Part shown: piece after piece, positions 11,068-23,315 of the stretch
Layout: the number at the start of each line of letters is the position of its first letter
Position numbering within the stretch: position 1 is the first letter of the stretch
NCBI GenBank assembly: GCA_032207245.1
Contig: JAGEOH010000241.1
Location: forward strand, 1-64,000
Direction of reading: 5' to 3'
From: Pardosa pseudoannulata
Lineage: Eukaryota > Arthropoda > Arachnida > Araneae > Lycosidae
Length of the DNA stretch: 64,000 nucleotides
Made by a program: the position numbers and the translations under genes
Notes under the pieces: generated by a model
The model's input: only the letters and a program-made list of their open reading frames with translations
The model's database searches: none
Told to the model about the DNA's origin: nothing

Positions 11068-11123
11068 AACTTATCGAACGCATAATTTTGTCTTCAAATC
11101 TTTCTTTTAAGGAGTTAAGGTGA

Positions 11124-11575
11124 GTGAATTGGTTAATCATGTTTTCTAAAAATGTATGTAAACAACAAGAATTCCGTAATTTGAATAATGTTGTCAAATC
11201 ACAAATAAATGTTATTATTGACATATCTCATAATTCAAACTTTCCTAATGTAAACATTACTGAATTTAATAACTTTGGAAACTGTTCTCTTCACAATAAA
11301 ATCTGATAATATATATAGTTTAAAAGATAGTAGCATAGTTTTTATTTCAAATTTTGTTAAAGTACAAACTAAACATAACACAGAAACATTATTTATAGGA
11401 AAGAAATTTTTAAATCTAATTTATATTTAAACTCCTGAAAATCATCATCATTATTAGATATTACAAGCTTTGAAATGAGTCCTATGTTCTTATGGCCCTT
11501 GTGCTCTATATTAAAAAAAGTGTACATTTTCAATCAGATAATAGTTATATTGTATTTCTCCATTAATACTCTCTA
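11124..11575 (+). pseudogene. Decayed C-terminal part of a TNP2-like (CACTA/EnSpm-type) transposase
   Basis: Read with a few frame changes, the strand gives a NNVVKSQINVIIDIS stretch, then SDNIYSLKDSSIVFISNF, TLFIGKKFL, LLDITSFEMSPMFLWPLCSI and a KKVYIF...NTL ending at a stop. The order 'gap-phobic D-N-x-Y-x-L-K-D, then a G-K-K-F-L strand, then W-P-L, then a short C-terminal strand before the stop' is what I recall for the C-termini of animal TNP2-like transposases. There are at least two frame changes and one stop. The mirror copy is at 10708-10260 on the minus strand. The family assignment is from memory and moderate. Confidence 0.4.
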
Positions 11576-14127
11576 AAATTAATTAGTGTTTTTCAAAATG
11601 TAGTAAAAAAGTAATTTATTTTTCAAATTTATCTTCAATAAAATTGAAAAAATATACATGTTAAAAATACTGTGTTAGGTAAAAATCTTTTCTTTATTAT
11701 CTTTTATAATAACCTAGAATTATTTCTAATTTAAAACTTAATGGCTTTAGTAAAACTGTTCACAATAACTAAAAGCTTATTTTTTGTTTCTTTTGTACCC
11801 CTTTTTTTTGAACTACTTATTTTTATAATTTAAATTAAAAAACTTTAACTGGTCATTTTAAAATATTTTTAATTTAAAAATTACAGTTTAATCTTAATCT
11901 TGTAAAGTTTACATAAACTCGAATATCAGCATTTTTCTTATTATTTAGATATAAATATATTTATTATAACTCATAAAATTGCCTTTTGCCACTGGCATTC
12001 TAATTGTGTTTAAAATTAATTTTTAGTGAAATCTGAAATATATGAAACTCTTCAGGAAAAAAAACAGTGAATAAAGGTATACAATTTTTTTCTATTACAT
12101 TTAACTAAGACATTACATTTTACTAAAATATTAGGTATATGGTCACTCTACAATTTCCATTGTGTAAAAAATTGTCTAGAATCTATAATAATACCTAATT
12201 TTTCAATTGCCACTGAATTTTTCTGTACTAATTTTTTATTGGTATTTTTTTTTCTCTAATTTGGAGATTTTTTGACATTTACCTTGACTTATAAATACAT
12301 AAAATGTTTAGCTATTCAATTCTATTATCATTTTTGATTTACTATCATGTAAGACAGTCACATTAAAAAAAAAAAAACTAAAATGCTCAGTTCTTATGTT
12401 TTTATGAAGATTTCTTTCAAAGTGTAATAATAAATAAATGCTTTATGTTATGTAGTAACATTCAATGAGCAACATCAAATTTCAGCTAAGTATTTGGGTA
12501 CGATTGCAGTTATAATTTAGATTTAATTGTTAATATTTCAAATATATTTATATAATTTTTTATAAAATCAGTACTATTATATAATTTATGTCTATTAATT
12601 ACAGAATCACTTCTTAATTCTTTTACTGTGTATGAGAACTTAAACAAAATGAATATCGTTTCAACTAACTAAGCAGGTATAATTTGCACTATTTTACTAT
12701 TAATTTTCAGATTAATTAAAAAAAATAGTTCTTAAAATCTTTCTTAAAAACTTGTACTTAACTTTTTTTAACTTTTCTTAACTTTTTTTAAACTTTTAAT
12801 GGTTCTTAAAAGTTAAAATAATATAGTTCTTAAAATCATTCTTTTTACTTGTACTCTGAATTACTTATGCATTATTTCTTTCTATTTTTATTAAGAGCTC
12901 TTCATATTTTGAATAGCAGCACTCCCAAGAAAAATTCTGATTTAACAATGCTGTAAAATAACTCCATTTTTTAAAAAATTTTATCAGATGTGCTCAAATT
13001 TACTTTTATTATTTTTTTCATGTTTTTCCATAATTCTCTGTACAAATAACCAATTATATGCACTAGTAAAATTTGAGAAAATTAATTTTATTAGTTTAGT
13101 GGAGACAATTATGTAAAATGAATTTTTTTTTAATAAAAACAGTATGCACATATTTAGGGAGGGAGATAGAAAGATTTTTTGGAGGTTGGACATAATACTG
13201 TTATAAAATTTAAACCATGATTTTTTACGTAACTTTTTTTTTTCTGCAGGTGCTGTGAGAACTGACCAATTATGGAAAGTTACATCTAACGTTCACACAA
13301 ATTTAATTAGAATATTTTTAAAAATAAAAATATTTAAAAACATAAACCTTCTCTTAATTCTTTTGACTTTTTTTATACAGATATGTGTGCATTGGTAGCT
13401 CAGATGATGACTTCTACTGATTTTCTGCAATGTCTATAGATCAATATTAAATCGCTTAAAACAAACTGTAGACTGCATAAGTTTATATTTTGATTAAAAC
13501 CATAAATGAAATTCTTTTAACAATTTAATGTTTTTCAACAAAGTCTAAACAAGACTTTGTTGAAAATTTAAAATTGTAAAAGATGACTCTGAAAACTCAA
13601 CTGGCATTTTTCATAGTGGAATATTTAAAGGAGTAGGAAATTTCAATGTATGGATTCGAAACATATAATTTTAAATTATATTTATTCTAACTGAAAATGT
13701 ATATACAATAAGAGATGCATAAGAAGTAAGATTTCTTTTTGAACTGGCTTCAATGACAAACATTAATATCTGCTTTTCAAATATTTATTCCTTACTAATA
13801 TGAATTTGCTACCACATCCTACATTTTATCTGAAGATCAGAATTTATTACTTAAAAAAATATGGGAGAATTATGCTGATTAATTCCATTTTAAACAGCTC
13901 ATAAAAGCATGCTATTTATTTGGAGTAATTTGTATAAAATTTATTTGCACATTTTGTACTAATCTCTCATTTAATCTAAAAATAATCAATACTGTTATAT
14001 ATTAACTTTCCTTGAAGAAATCTGTTCAAATATTACCATAGCATAGGGAAAATGACTAGATTGAAGATTTATTTTCTATTTTTCATGAAGCAATATTTTG
14101 AGAAAGTAGAATTAATGTGTGTGTGTT

Positions 14128-14250
<123 letters not shown>

Positions 14251-14706
14251 TTATGGCAAATATCATCAGTGTTCTTCATACATCAAAGAAGCCTGACATT
14301 TGAGAAAACAGTGATAGAAGTAAAATATATCCAAACAGACAAATTATATGTATGTATATCAGTTCTAAAATTTTTCTGATGAAAAAAAAAGCATGCTCAC
14401 AAAATATATTTTTGTTTTCTATGCTGTGGCAGTCAAAAGAATTTATATGCAGCTAAAGTTTTATTTTTTGAAGCATTTTTTATCATAAAATCTAATTTCA
14501 CATAATATACATAAAATTTAAATGTATGGTGTGTACCAAAAGTCAGTTTTTGTTTGTCCTAAAATCAAAAAGGTTTTAGCTGTAAAATGTATAACTAGAT
14601 TTTGTTCATTTGTCCTAAAGTCAAGCAAATTTTGTTATTAAATATACACTGAATCTCAGACATCCAGTAGCCCTAAAATATTTTATTAAGGATGTAATTT
14701 CTTTGG

Positions 14707-15300
14707 AAATAAATTTACATGTTTCCTGGTTTTTGATAAAGTGTATGCAGAGTATAAAACCTAATGCTTTTGTTCTAATTATTTTTTCCAAATAGGAGCT
14801 ATATTTTTAGTTTTACAGATTTTTATGTTAAACTTATATTTGATTTTTTAAAGTGTGGTTTTTATTAAAAAATAAAATTAAATAAAACTTTAGTTTATAT
14901 AAAAAGCAAAAAATCTCATGCATTTTCAGAAACCAGGAAACTTCCTAGATTATTTGCAAATAAATTGCATTCTCAATGGGATATTTAAATGTTGCTGGGA
15001 TACTTTGTATATTTGATAACAAAATTTGTTTGATTTTAGAACAAATAAACAAAATCTGGATATACATTTGACAACCAAATCTTGTTAAATTTACGTAATT
15101 TGGACAAAATTGGGATGTACGTTTTACATACAAATCTGGTTGATTTTACATAATATGGATAAAAATGCAATGTAAACTTTACATCCAAATCTGGTCGGTT
15201 TTACGTGATATGGATAAGATCGTGATGTACATTTTACATTCATATCTGGTTGATTTTAACATATTTTGTACGTTCATTTAGGGCTATCCGATGTAATAAG
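14707..15300. repeat. 55-bp tandem repeats beside the palindrome
   Basis: Units with the core AAATCTGGTTGATTTTACAT...ATGGAT...GATGTA.ATTTTACAT recur with 55-bp spacing (cores at 15077, 15132, 15187 and 15242). Related words (CTGGTTGATTTTAGGACAAA) occur at the outer ends of both palindrome arms (7255-7290 and 14555-14600). TTTAGGGCTATCCGATGT at 15279-15296 is in inverted orientation to ACATCCAGTAGCCCTAAA at 14661-14678. This looks like the repeat-rich end of a DNA transposon to which the palindrome belongs. Confidence 0.6.
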
Positions 15301-15983
15301 TGGTGACATTTGCACATAATATCTACGGAATCGGAATCAGTTTTGGACGTACTAGAGCCAAAAAATTGGTCAAATGTACGCAACTTTCAACCTAATCGGG
15401 ATGAAGTGTGTTGTGCAGGAATTAGCTCAGATTGTCTAAATGTGACATACTATGGGATTTGTATCCATGGTATTTTTTGCGGGTTTGAGTACAGGGGTTT
15501 GAGTAGCGGGTTTGAGTTAGAGTTCAACACAACTTTTGATAAATGCAACTTTGTTTACATTTTATGTTTTGACATGTAGATTGGCGGCCTTTTCGGTTAT
15601 GCGTTGACCACTATATCGTGTGATTATTATCTCTTTACAATGTAAAGTTCAAATATACGCATTTTGTTTTGATATCGATAATTACTTAAATATATTTTTT
15701 TAATCTAACAGGGAGAAGGGAATCTTAGATACTTCTAAAATCTTTGGAATATAGACTGATTTTGCTTGTGGCTTTCATTCAAAATTTTAAGTATAGTAAA
15801 TGTGATAGCAAAAGTGTGGTTGCTGCTAAATACTCATACATATTTTACTTTAAAAAAATATTAGTTATAAAGTAAATATAATATTAGTTATTTAATATCA
15901 TAAATGGATCATTTTTCTTATGTCTATATTAATAGTATTTTAGATGTTATTTACTGATCCATTGTTTTCTTATTTTTTTTAAG
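15301..15983. other. Intron or flank upstream of the first recognised protease exon
   Basis: No gene that I can support. The 89-codon open frame 15310-15579 has no family resemblance and no splice context. The last 20 bases form a good 3' splice site (a T-rich tract then AAG) for the exon at 15984. Confidence 0.4.
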
Positions 15984-16272
15984 AACAAACTTCTAAAAAG
16001 TCCTGCACTTTTGGTTTCTTGTCCAGCATGTAAAATAATATCATTTGATCCGAAGATTTTTAATAATTGTGGTACTAAAATCCCATCATCCAGAAGAATT
16101 AAAATGATAAATCAAAGAAACAATGTTTTTGAAGTAACTGGTATAGAAAAAGTCTCTAGATATACATTTTCGGCACTCTTTGAAGCATCATCATCCAAAG
16201 ATAAAACACCCAAAACCGATGTTCGATATGCCCATGATGAAAATTGTGCATGTGTACAATATTTAAACACAG
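15984..16272 (+). CDS. SENP6/7: SENP6/7-like SUMO protease, exon (N-terminal to the catalytic domain)
   Basis: 289-bp exon between a T-tract/AAG acceptor and an ACAG|GTAAAT donor, open throughout, ending in phase 1. It encodes about 96 residues with a Cys-rich start (SCPACKIISFDP, then NNCGTK), a KVSRYTFSALFEA stretch and a CACVQY motif near the end. I do not recognise a domain. It is placed in this gene because its phase fits the next exon exactly and both lie upstream of the catalytic exons on the same strand. The Cys pairs could bind zinc, but that is speculation. The start codon of the gene is not here; the exon is open at its 5' edge, so earlier exons lie upstream. Confidence 0.6.
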
Positions 16273-17769
16273 GTAAATGGAAGTACTTGGTTGTCTAAAA
16301 TGTAATATTTAGAAAATTTTTGATCAGATGTAATTTTCTTTTAGATTACTGTAAACTTTGAACTCTGTTTAAGTAATCATGTTCTACATTTATTCTACAG
16401 CAGGTTGCAGATCAAAATTTGATGATGTATAAATAACTGTGTTTTGATTTCGATTATATTTTAAAAATATTCATGAATATTAATATCTACTAAATCTGCA
16501 TGGTAGCAGAAATTTAACCTCCTAATTAATACTGATATTATTGGTATACCAATACTATTTTAAAGTAGGAGTGAACATATAACACATTTTTGAAACACGA
16601 AAAGTGTGGTACCAATAATGAAGACACAAAAAATGCATAAAGCAGTACATTAGTTCTTTATAACTACATTTGCTCATAAATCAACATTCTCATAATTATT
16701 CAGAAAATATTATGCTTGCACTTTTGCTAAGAATAATGGTTTTAGATTTATTAAAATTACTACCTTTGATAAATATATTTTTAAAACTACTCACTCTAAA
16801 TATTATTTCTGAATAATTTTAAATAATGAGAAATGAGGTTAATAAACTAAAAAAAAAATTTCCTTGAAATTTTGCTTGTATATTACAAAATTCTTGGTTT
16901 GGTAGTTTTAACATTTTTTTATTTCACGATTTTTACCCAAATTCTTTATATTTAATTTAAAAATATTAATTTTTCTAATCGGGGAAAGCATTTTAAAGTG
17001 TTAATTTTATTAAAAATACTGTTACATGATTTCTGATTCTGTAAAATTATTTAAAATAAAATTTAGATGATTAATAAACATTAAAATTTTTTGTCAAAAT
17101 GCTTGTAGTAAAATATGGACTATTTATAAATGATAGGTATATTTAAATTAAGGCATGTTTTTGTGAACTTTTTGTTAATGCCAAAAAGTTATAAATTGCA
17201 TGTAGATATATTTTGATTAATTATGTTACAGTATTCCTCTCTGGGAAATTGTCCAAACATTGATTTTTTTTGCCTGCTTTGTTATAATTTTATAGAATTT
17301 TGGGTAATCAATATGATTCCAAAGATTCATTTTGAATTTAGATATTCACCCTAAGCACCATAAGTTCTCGATATTAACAGACGATATGAATGAGCAAACA
17401 GCCATCTGTTGAGGTATATTAACACATTTACATGTCATTCTGGCTTTGTGATCAAGCTATTCAGAAATATAAATATGTACACATATCACTCGCTAAAGTG
17501 ATCAAGTGTTTAATATCAATATCTTTGATTCATTCTAATGGATACAAGCCCATAGCATATGCAAAAACAGGACACTAATGAACTTCCGGTTTTTATCTTA
17601 TGATATATCCGGATATATTGAGATATACTAACAAACACTTTGATGGTGATATGATAATCTTCAAAGGTGTATTTTTCGCTTGTATTTGTATCAAATATAA
17701 AGGTATATACACAAATCAGACATCAAACAAATGCAGTAACTGGTCAAAATATTGCTTTACATTGATATA

Positions 17770-18972
17770 CACTATCTACCAATAAGTATTTGGACACCTG
17801 TGATAGAAAAGAAAAACTAACTTTATTCAAAATCAATAGTTTGTAGAACCTCCATGAGAAACAATTACAGCGTGAACCCTCTGAGGGTATACTTTCCACA
17901 AGTCTTTGTATGACAGCTAGTGGTATCGTCTTCTACTCGGCTTGGAGTAGACTTACAAGTTCCTTCACCGAATTTGGATGGGTAGTGCATCCATTAATTG
18001 GGCGATCCAACTCGTCCCAGATGTTCTTGATATTGTTCAGGTCTTGGCTCTGGCAGGTCAGTCCATTCAATGAACTCCATTGGCACCATACCAAGTCTTG
18101 GTTAACCTCAGAATATGACGACTGGCATTGTCGTCCTGAAAGTAACAGGGGTTCAACCCGTAAAACTGCCAAAATGTAGGAAGCACATTGTCATTCAAAA
18201 TAGTGCAGTAGGCGTTGAGCTTACCATGAATAGGGACCAAGAGTACCAGTCCATACCAGGAGAAAAAACCCCAGACCATAATTCCACTTCCGCCGAACTT
18301 GACTGTTGGAACAATGCATTCTGGTAGGAGACGTTCTCCAGGCATATGCCAGACCAGCCATCGGAACGGTAAAATGTGAACCTTGATTCATCACTCCAAA
18401 GAACCCATTTTCACTGATCTACGGTTCAATTTCGATGTGCATTGTATCACATTAACTGAGCAGCGGGGTTAAACTTTCTGTTCAAAGACTTATGGGCAGC
18501 AGCACAATCATGAAAACCAAGCAAATGGGCTTCTTTATGGATGGTATTAATTGAAGCAATATTCCCGGATGCCTGTTGAATATCCTCATGGATAAGGGCC
18601 ATCGGTTGAGTGCAGTTCCTTCGAATTTCTCTAGACAGTACTCGTTGATCTCTATCTCCCAGTTTCGTTGGTCTGCCAACTTGGCACTTTCCAACAATCA
18701 CCACTCAAATTTTACTTCTTAATCACATAGGCCACTGTCGATTTTTGGTACTTCAGATTGCTAAATATGTCCTCTAAGGATCGACCACATTTGTGATACC
18801 CGATAATTATACCTTTCTCGAAATCAGAGAGCTCAGAACTGCGCAGCATCTTACATGTGACTAATGCTAATGCTGTTTCCTACATGATGTATACTAGTGG
18901 AGACTATGACGTACCTCAGGACCACAGATATCATCATTTGTGTAGGTGTCCAATACTTATTGGTAGACAGTG
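17770..18972 (-). mobile_element. Tc1-like DNA transposon, degraded
   Basis: The ends are inverted repeats: CACTATCTACCAATAAGTAT at the left and its near complement, ending TTGGTAGACAGTG, at the right. Each is flanked by TA, the Tc1/mariner target. The length of about 1.2 kb fits a Tc1 element with only a transposase. The transposase lies on the minus strand and is broken. The terminal ~110 bp of each end match the ends of the block at 39382-44456, which lies in the opposite orientation. Confidence 0.93.
17933..18849 (-). pseudogene. Tc1 transposase pseudogene
   Basis: Starts at ATG 18849-18847 (MLRSSELSDFEKG...), with a paired-like helix-turn-helix region rich in the usual SLEDIF and STVAYVIKK words. 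A stop or shift follows near 18715, and the frame resumes at 18704-18447. The DDE domain is recognisable: first Asp in WSDESRF (about 18390), second in FQDDNASRH, then [12 protein letters not shown] between them. The third catalytic position, normally IENLWDELD, reads IKNIWDELD, so the catalytic Glu is Lys. With several frame changes and a lost catalytic residue this copy is dead. Tc1 transposases cut and paste the element at TA sites. Confidence 0.9.
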
Positions 18973-19802
18973 TAAGAATATTCAGGATCTCTTTTGGCTA
19001 TCCACAATATTGTATATGAAAAACAGTATTGCTGATTGGAGAAATTTTGCAAAGCAGAATTTTAGATATTGCCATCCTGACACCTAAAGAATATAAATTT
19101 TTAACAATATATTGATAAGCAGTCCAGCCCTAAGTGATACATTCATAATCCTTATCTTTTAAATTATCTCTCTATGTGTATGTCTGACTGTCTGCTATGC
19201 ATTCCTCCAAAGACTGGATTACTCGTGATCAAATTTTGCATGGCAGTTCAGCTTTGGAGAGAGAAAGTTTAGGCATATGACATCAATTTGATTCTAAGTC
19301 AAGATTTACTTATTAAATTTTATCTACTATGTTATAATAAGTTATTTTATCATATAATCAGTGTATGTTCTAAAAGGTATCACAATGGTTGTAAAATTTC
19401 AAAAACATGGACTAGTGCAAAAAAGAAATACATCAGTAATGACAGATCCATGCTTAATGATATAAAACTGCATAAAAATGATGAATGTATGACATGTTAG
19501 ACCAACCAAGATAAGGTTAAGTTGTTTATCCAATATCAATAGTTTATTTAAAAAAAAATCTTGACCTCAAATACGTTATATGCATTGGTAAATATTTGCA
19601 TTTCTTTTAATAATTTTTGTTTCTGAATTGAATTCCAGCTTATGATAAGCAAGTGAGAATTATCTAAATTATATATAAGTAAAAGAAATTTGTATTTCGA
19701 GCTCCAGATAGAGCAGTATTATAATTATTGTTTTCTCATATGTTTAGTGGAATCACCTTTTGTTTCCAAAGTTAATATTGTTTCATAATTAATATATTTT
19801 AG

Positions 19803-19888
19803 AAGAGGAAGTTAAAAAGTCTTGGAAAACTGAAGAAAATGAAGATACAGAAGGTGCAGACAAGTCATATCCTACTACTGAGGAACAT
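19803..19888 (+). CDS. SENP6/7: SENP6/7-like SUMO protease, acidic linker exon
   Basis: 86-bp exon bounded by TTTTAG and CAT|GTATGT. It joins the 15984-16272 exon in phase (1 to 2) and ends in phase 0. It encodes a Glu/Lys-rich linker (EEEVKKSWKTEENEDTEGA), plausible for the disordered region ahead of the catalytic domain of SENP6/7 proteins. With no conserved motif, support is splice sites plus phase. Confidence 0.55.
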
Positions 19889-22827
19889 GTATGTTAAATA
19901 TTTATATATGTTAAAGGGATAAATATTTTTAAAATTGTACTGACTCTTAATTGATTATTAACATATGACTTTTTTCATATTACCAGTAAAAATGGTTACC
20001 CAATTTTCACATTTATATCTAAAAATATTCATTTCAAGTAAATATTTTAAAAATACTGTAAATGGTTTAGATAGAAATAGTTTCTATCTGCACAATTCTA
20101 GTGGTGAAACAAATAAAAATTGCTATGTATAATTTATATGAAGATTTCTTTCTTAGACCCTTGTTTGTAATGAAAAAGGTACCACCAAATTCCAGAATGA
20201 TTCCTAAAAGTTTGTTGGGTTTGAACATATTTTTACAAAATTTCTTCTACTGATAATCAAATATTTCTATCTTCGACAGTTTAGTAGTGCTTATGCCCCA
20301 ACATTGAATTGAGTTCATTACTAAATGATCATAATCAAATCCAAGAACTTATGCCCTTATGGGCAAAATAATGGGATATGTTGAATATGATAAATTTTCT
20401 TTGCTTTATCTGCCTTTTTAATTACTCTGTTGTTGCCCAAAAAGATTATAAAGATTTTCTGATATTCTTACCAGAAACTACTTGTATATTATATTCACCT
20501 AGAAAATTTTTTCATAGACAATTTCCGATCAGTTAAAAGGAATTTCATCCAAATCTAGAAGACTTTTCCCCCACCTTTACAATTATAAAATGTTTAAGCT
20601 CAAATGTTCAGCTAGGCTAGTTTCTTAAAACATTTTTAACAGTTACTAACAATATAGAAAAACAATACCAATTAAATAACTTTTTTTTATTTTGTAGTAT
20701 AATATAATTTGCTTTCATGCCATCAAATTAAACCTCAACATCTACCAAAATGTCTCTTTTGTTCAGGCTTTGGAATATGGGATCTTCCAAATTAATATTC
20801 CATGGAAAACTTACATGTTGACTCTTCACTTCTCGCAGAATATTAGTAACTTTTAGAACAATAAACATTTATGCAGTTTAAATAAAATATTTTTTTAAAC
20901 ATATGGAATGATCACATTTTATATGCTAATAGAAGAATTTTAAACCTGTACCTTCAAATTATTGTTATTACTTTATCAAATGATGAATGAAACTTTGACA
21001 CAAAAATTATTTTTAGATCTGCCATTTGATATGGATTTTATGAACAAAGCATATCAGTTTCAATACAACATGCTACCAACAAACAACAAAACCATCTTTT
21101 AAAGCTCACTGTTTAAATGACATCAATTTTTGGGTGTATTGCATAGCTAAATGGGGATACGAAAGATTAATGAATTTACTATCAGTTTTATTTTTATTTG
21201 ATACATTTTCCACAGTATTTTCATTTTTATAACTGACAATGAATTTTATGAGGCTTATATGAATACTTTCTGTCTGAGTTTCTTGTAAAAAAAATTAAAA
21301 TAAACACTTCCATATGAATAATCCTTCATTTTAGTATGTCCACTGATCTTGCAGATTTTCAAAATAACATTTGTATTTAAGGTGACAAATTTTTTTTGAA
21401 TAAAAAGGAAGACAAAATATTGATAAAGATCAACATAAGTAAATTAAAGAAGCAAATATTGCAAATAAAAATATATTATTTATTTTAACAATAACTAAAC
21501 AAAACCATTGTAATACAGTAAAATCTATTTACAAGAATATGGAAGGAGCCCAATAAAATTATTGTTATAGAAGGATATTTTGTTATATGGAGGGACAATA
21601 TTTTGACCCACAGCAATTCAATTATGGCTGGTTTGATAGGTTTAGGTGACAATAATAAAATTTTTTTAAAAGTATCAAATTATTAAATATTGTCTAAATA
21701 TAGAAAAATTGAAATAAATTAGAAGAAATAAATGAATTTGTATAAGCATTCAAATCTATAAATTGAAAACTTCTAAAGGCACAGTAATTGAATTAAGATG
21801 ATTTCAAACAAAGTGAAATTTTGTGTTCATTCAAAAATAAAACAACATTGCTTTTAAACTGTTAGCATTCATTAATGGTCTAGCAGTTTTTAAATCAGGA
21901 AGCCAGTTTAAGTAATATTAGTGACTTGTTACTTGATATGTAAGTCAAAATCAAAGTCTGTTATTCAGTACTCAAAGTCATCATTCAAAATTTGTTAACC
22001 ATGTTTAACATATATAATACTAAGATTTAGGTTTCCTTGTCACTTAACTAAAATGACCAACTACTTTTTTTCAATGGAAAGGATGTAATATTAAAAAAGG
22101 AGACCATAAGTAATTTTAAAAAACAGAAGTATTAATTTATTTCCCTGACTATAGTCATAGCAAAGTCAATGCTTACATAAGATTAATATGAAATTTTGTC
22201 ATCATTATAGGAAAATTTTGCTATTACATAAGTACAGATTTACAAATTAGCCTTTACATATTGAAAAAAAGACATTTGATACTTATATACTAAAAACAGG
22301 ACAATTTTTAAGTAAGGACAGAACTTCCAAAAGGAGGATGGTTAATCAACAATATTGGCTTCCACAATAACTCATATTCCCATATTCAATCCTTCTAATT
22401 GTTTTATATTGATTGGTTGTGCTTTCAGTCACCATTTCTGATTTAGTGGAGTTTTATCCGTACTAAGCTGATATGTAACACAGTTCATATTCTGGCAAAC
22501 AAGTTAACAATGTTCTTAAATATGAATGTTCTATTGGGTTCAAAATATTTGATAAATTCTAATAAAGGAATGGACTGTGAAAATCCTAATTGCAAAATTT
22601 ATTAAGTGTAAAAAAAAAAATGAATATCCACCTGATGGAATTGTTTTACAAGTGCTAAAAAAATGTTATATAAGGTATATGCAATGATGGAGGTTGCTAA
22701 GCTTTGCAACTGAGTACATACAGGAGTACACCTAAGAAATAGCAAGAGCTAACAATGACTTTTAATCTCTCTTTATCTTTTTTTTCTGTTAAATAATATT
22801 AAAATTTATTATAACTTTCTTTTACAG
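19889..22827 (+). other. Intron of the SENP6/7-like gene
   Basis: AT-rich sequence from the GTATGT donor to a TTCTTTTACAG acceptor. No gene, terminal repeat or RNA is recognised in it. Confidence 0.5.
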
Positions 22828-22958
22828 AAATCAAATTCAGTGTCAGCATGTAGTATGGTACATCCTGATTGTGGATTTGTAAGCATTTACAAAGAGGATT
22901 TGGCTTGCCTAGATGATGATAAAGAAATAAATGATACCATAATTGACTTTTATTTAAA
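22828..22958 (+). CDS. SENP6/7: SENP6/7-like SUMO protease, start of the catalytic (C48) domain
   Basis: 131-bp exon, phase 0 in and phase 2 out. It encodes the hallmark start of the Ulp/SENP fold: a short strand (SIYKEDLACLDDDKEI), then NDTIIDFYL, equivalent to the NDxIIDFYL helix of SENP6/7. The donor is AA|GTACGT. A 5.4-kb LINE inserted 13 bp after the donor, so the donor itself is intact and a second copy of it lies at the far end of the LINE. The reading continues cleanly into the exon at 29678, which confirms that the LINE is intronic. Confidence 0.88.
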
Positions 22959-23315
22959 GTACGTATTAACTCTGCCTAAGCCGGTCCCAAGCCCGGTTGT
23001 AAAAAGAGGAGGGTGTCTAAAGACCGGGACATAGCCTTTCCCATGTCAGAGTGTCCAAGGTGCCAGATAGGACGGTTTATGCCAGATTGTCTGGTCCTGG
23101 GCAGGACGACTGGGATTGGTAAAAGGCAACCCATTTCCAAGGTGTGGACACCGTGCTGATGAGATATGTGCCATGGCACATGGCAACCGGGGTTAAAGGT
23201 TGTCGCTAACGGTTCACCTCGTGGAGTGGCGAACCACGTTGTATTCTAGCCTTCCACCTGCAAGAGGGTCCATACAGGTGGTGACTGTTATTTACCCTCA
23301 GTACACCTATGCATT

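Larger units (their letters stand above)
16273..19802 (+). other. Intron of the SENP6/7-like gene with a Tc1 insertion
   Basis: AT-rich intron from the GTAAAT donor to an ATATATTTTAG acceptor. Apart from the Tc1 element at 17770-18972 I see nothing coding in it. Confidence 0.6.

Noticed and set aside
15310..15579. 89-codon open frame, possible first exon of the protease gene
   Set aside because: No acceptor/donor in phase and no recognised motif.
17910..18327. Plus-strand open frames inside the Tc1 element
   Set aside because: Shadows of the minus-strand transposase.
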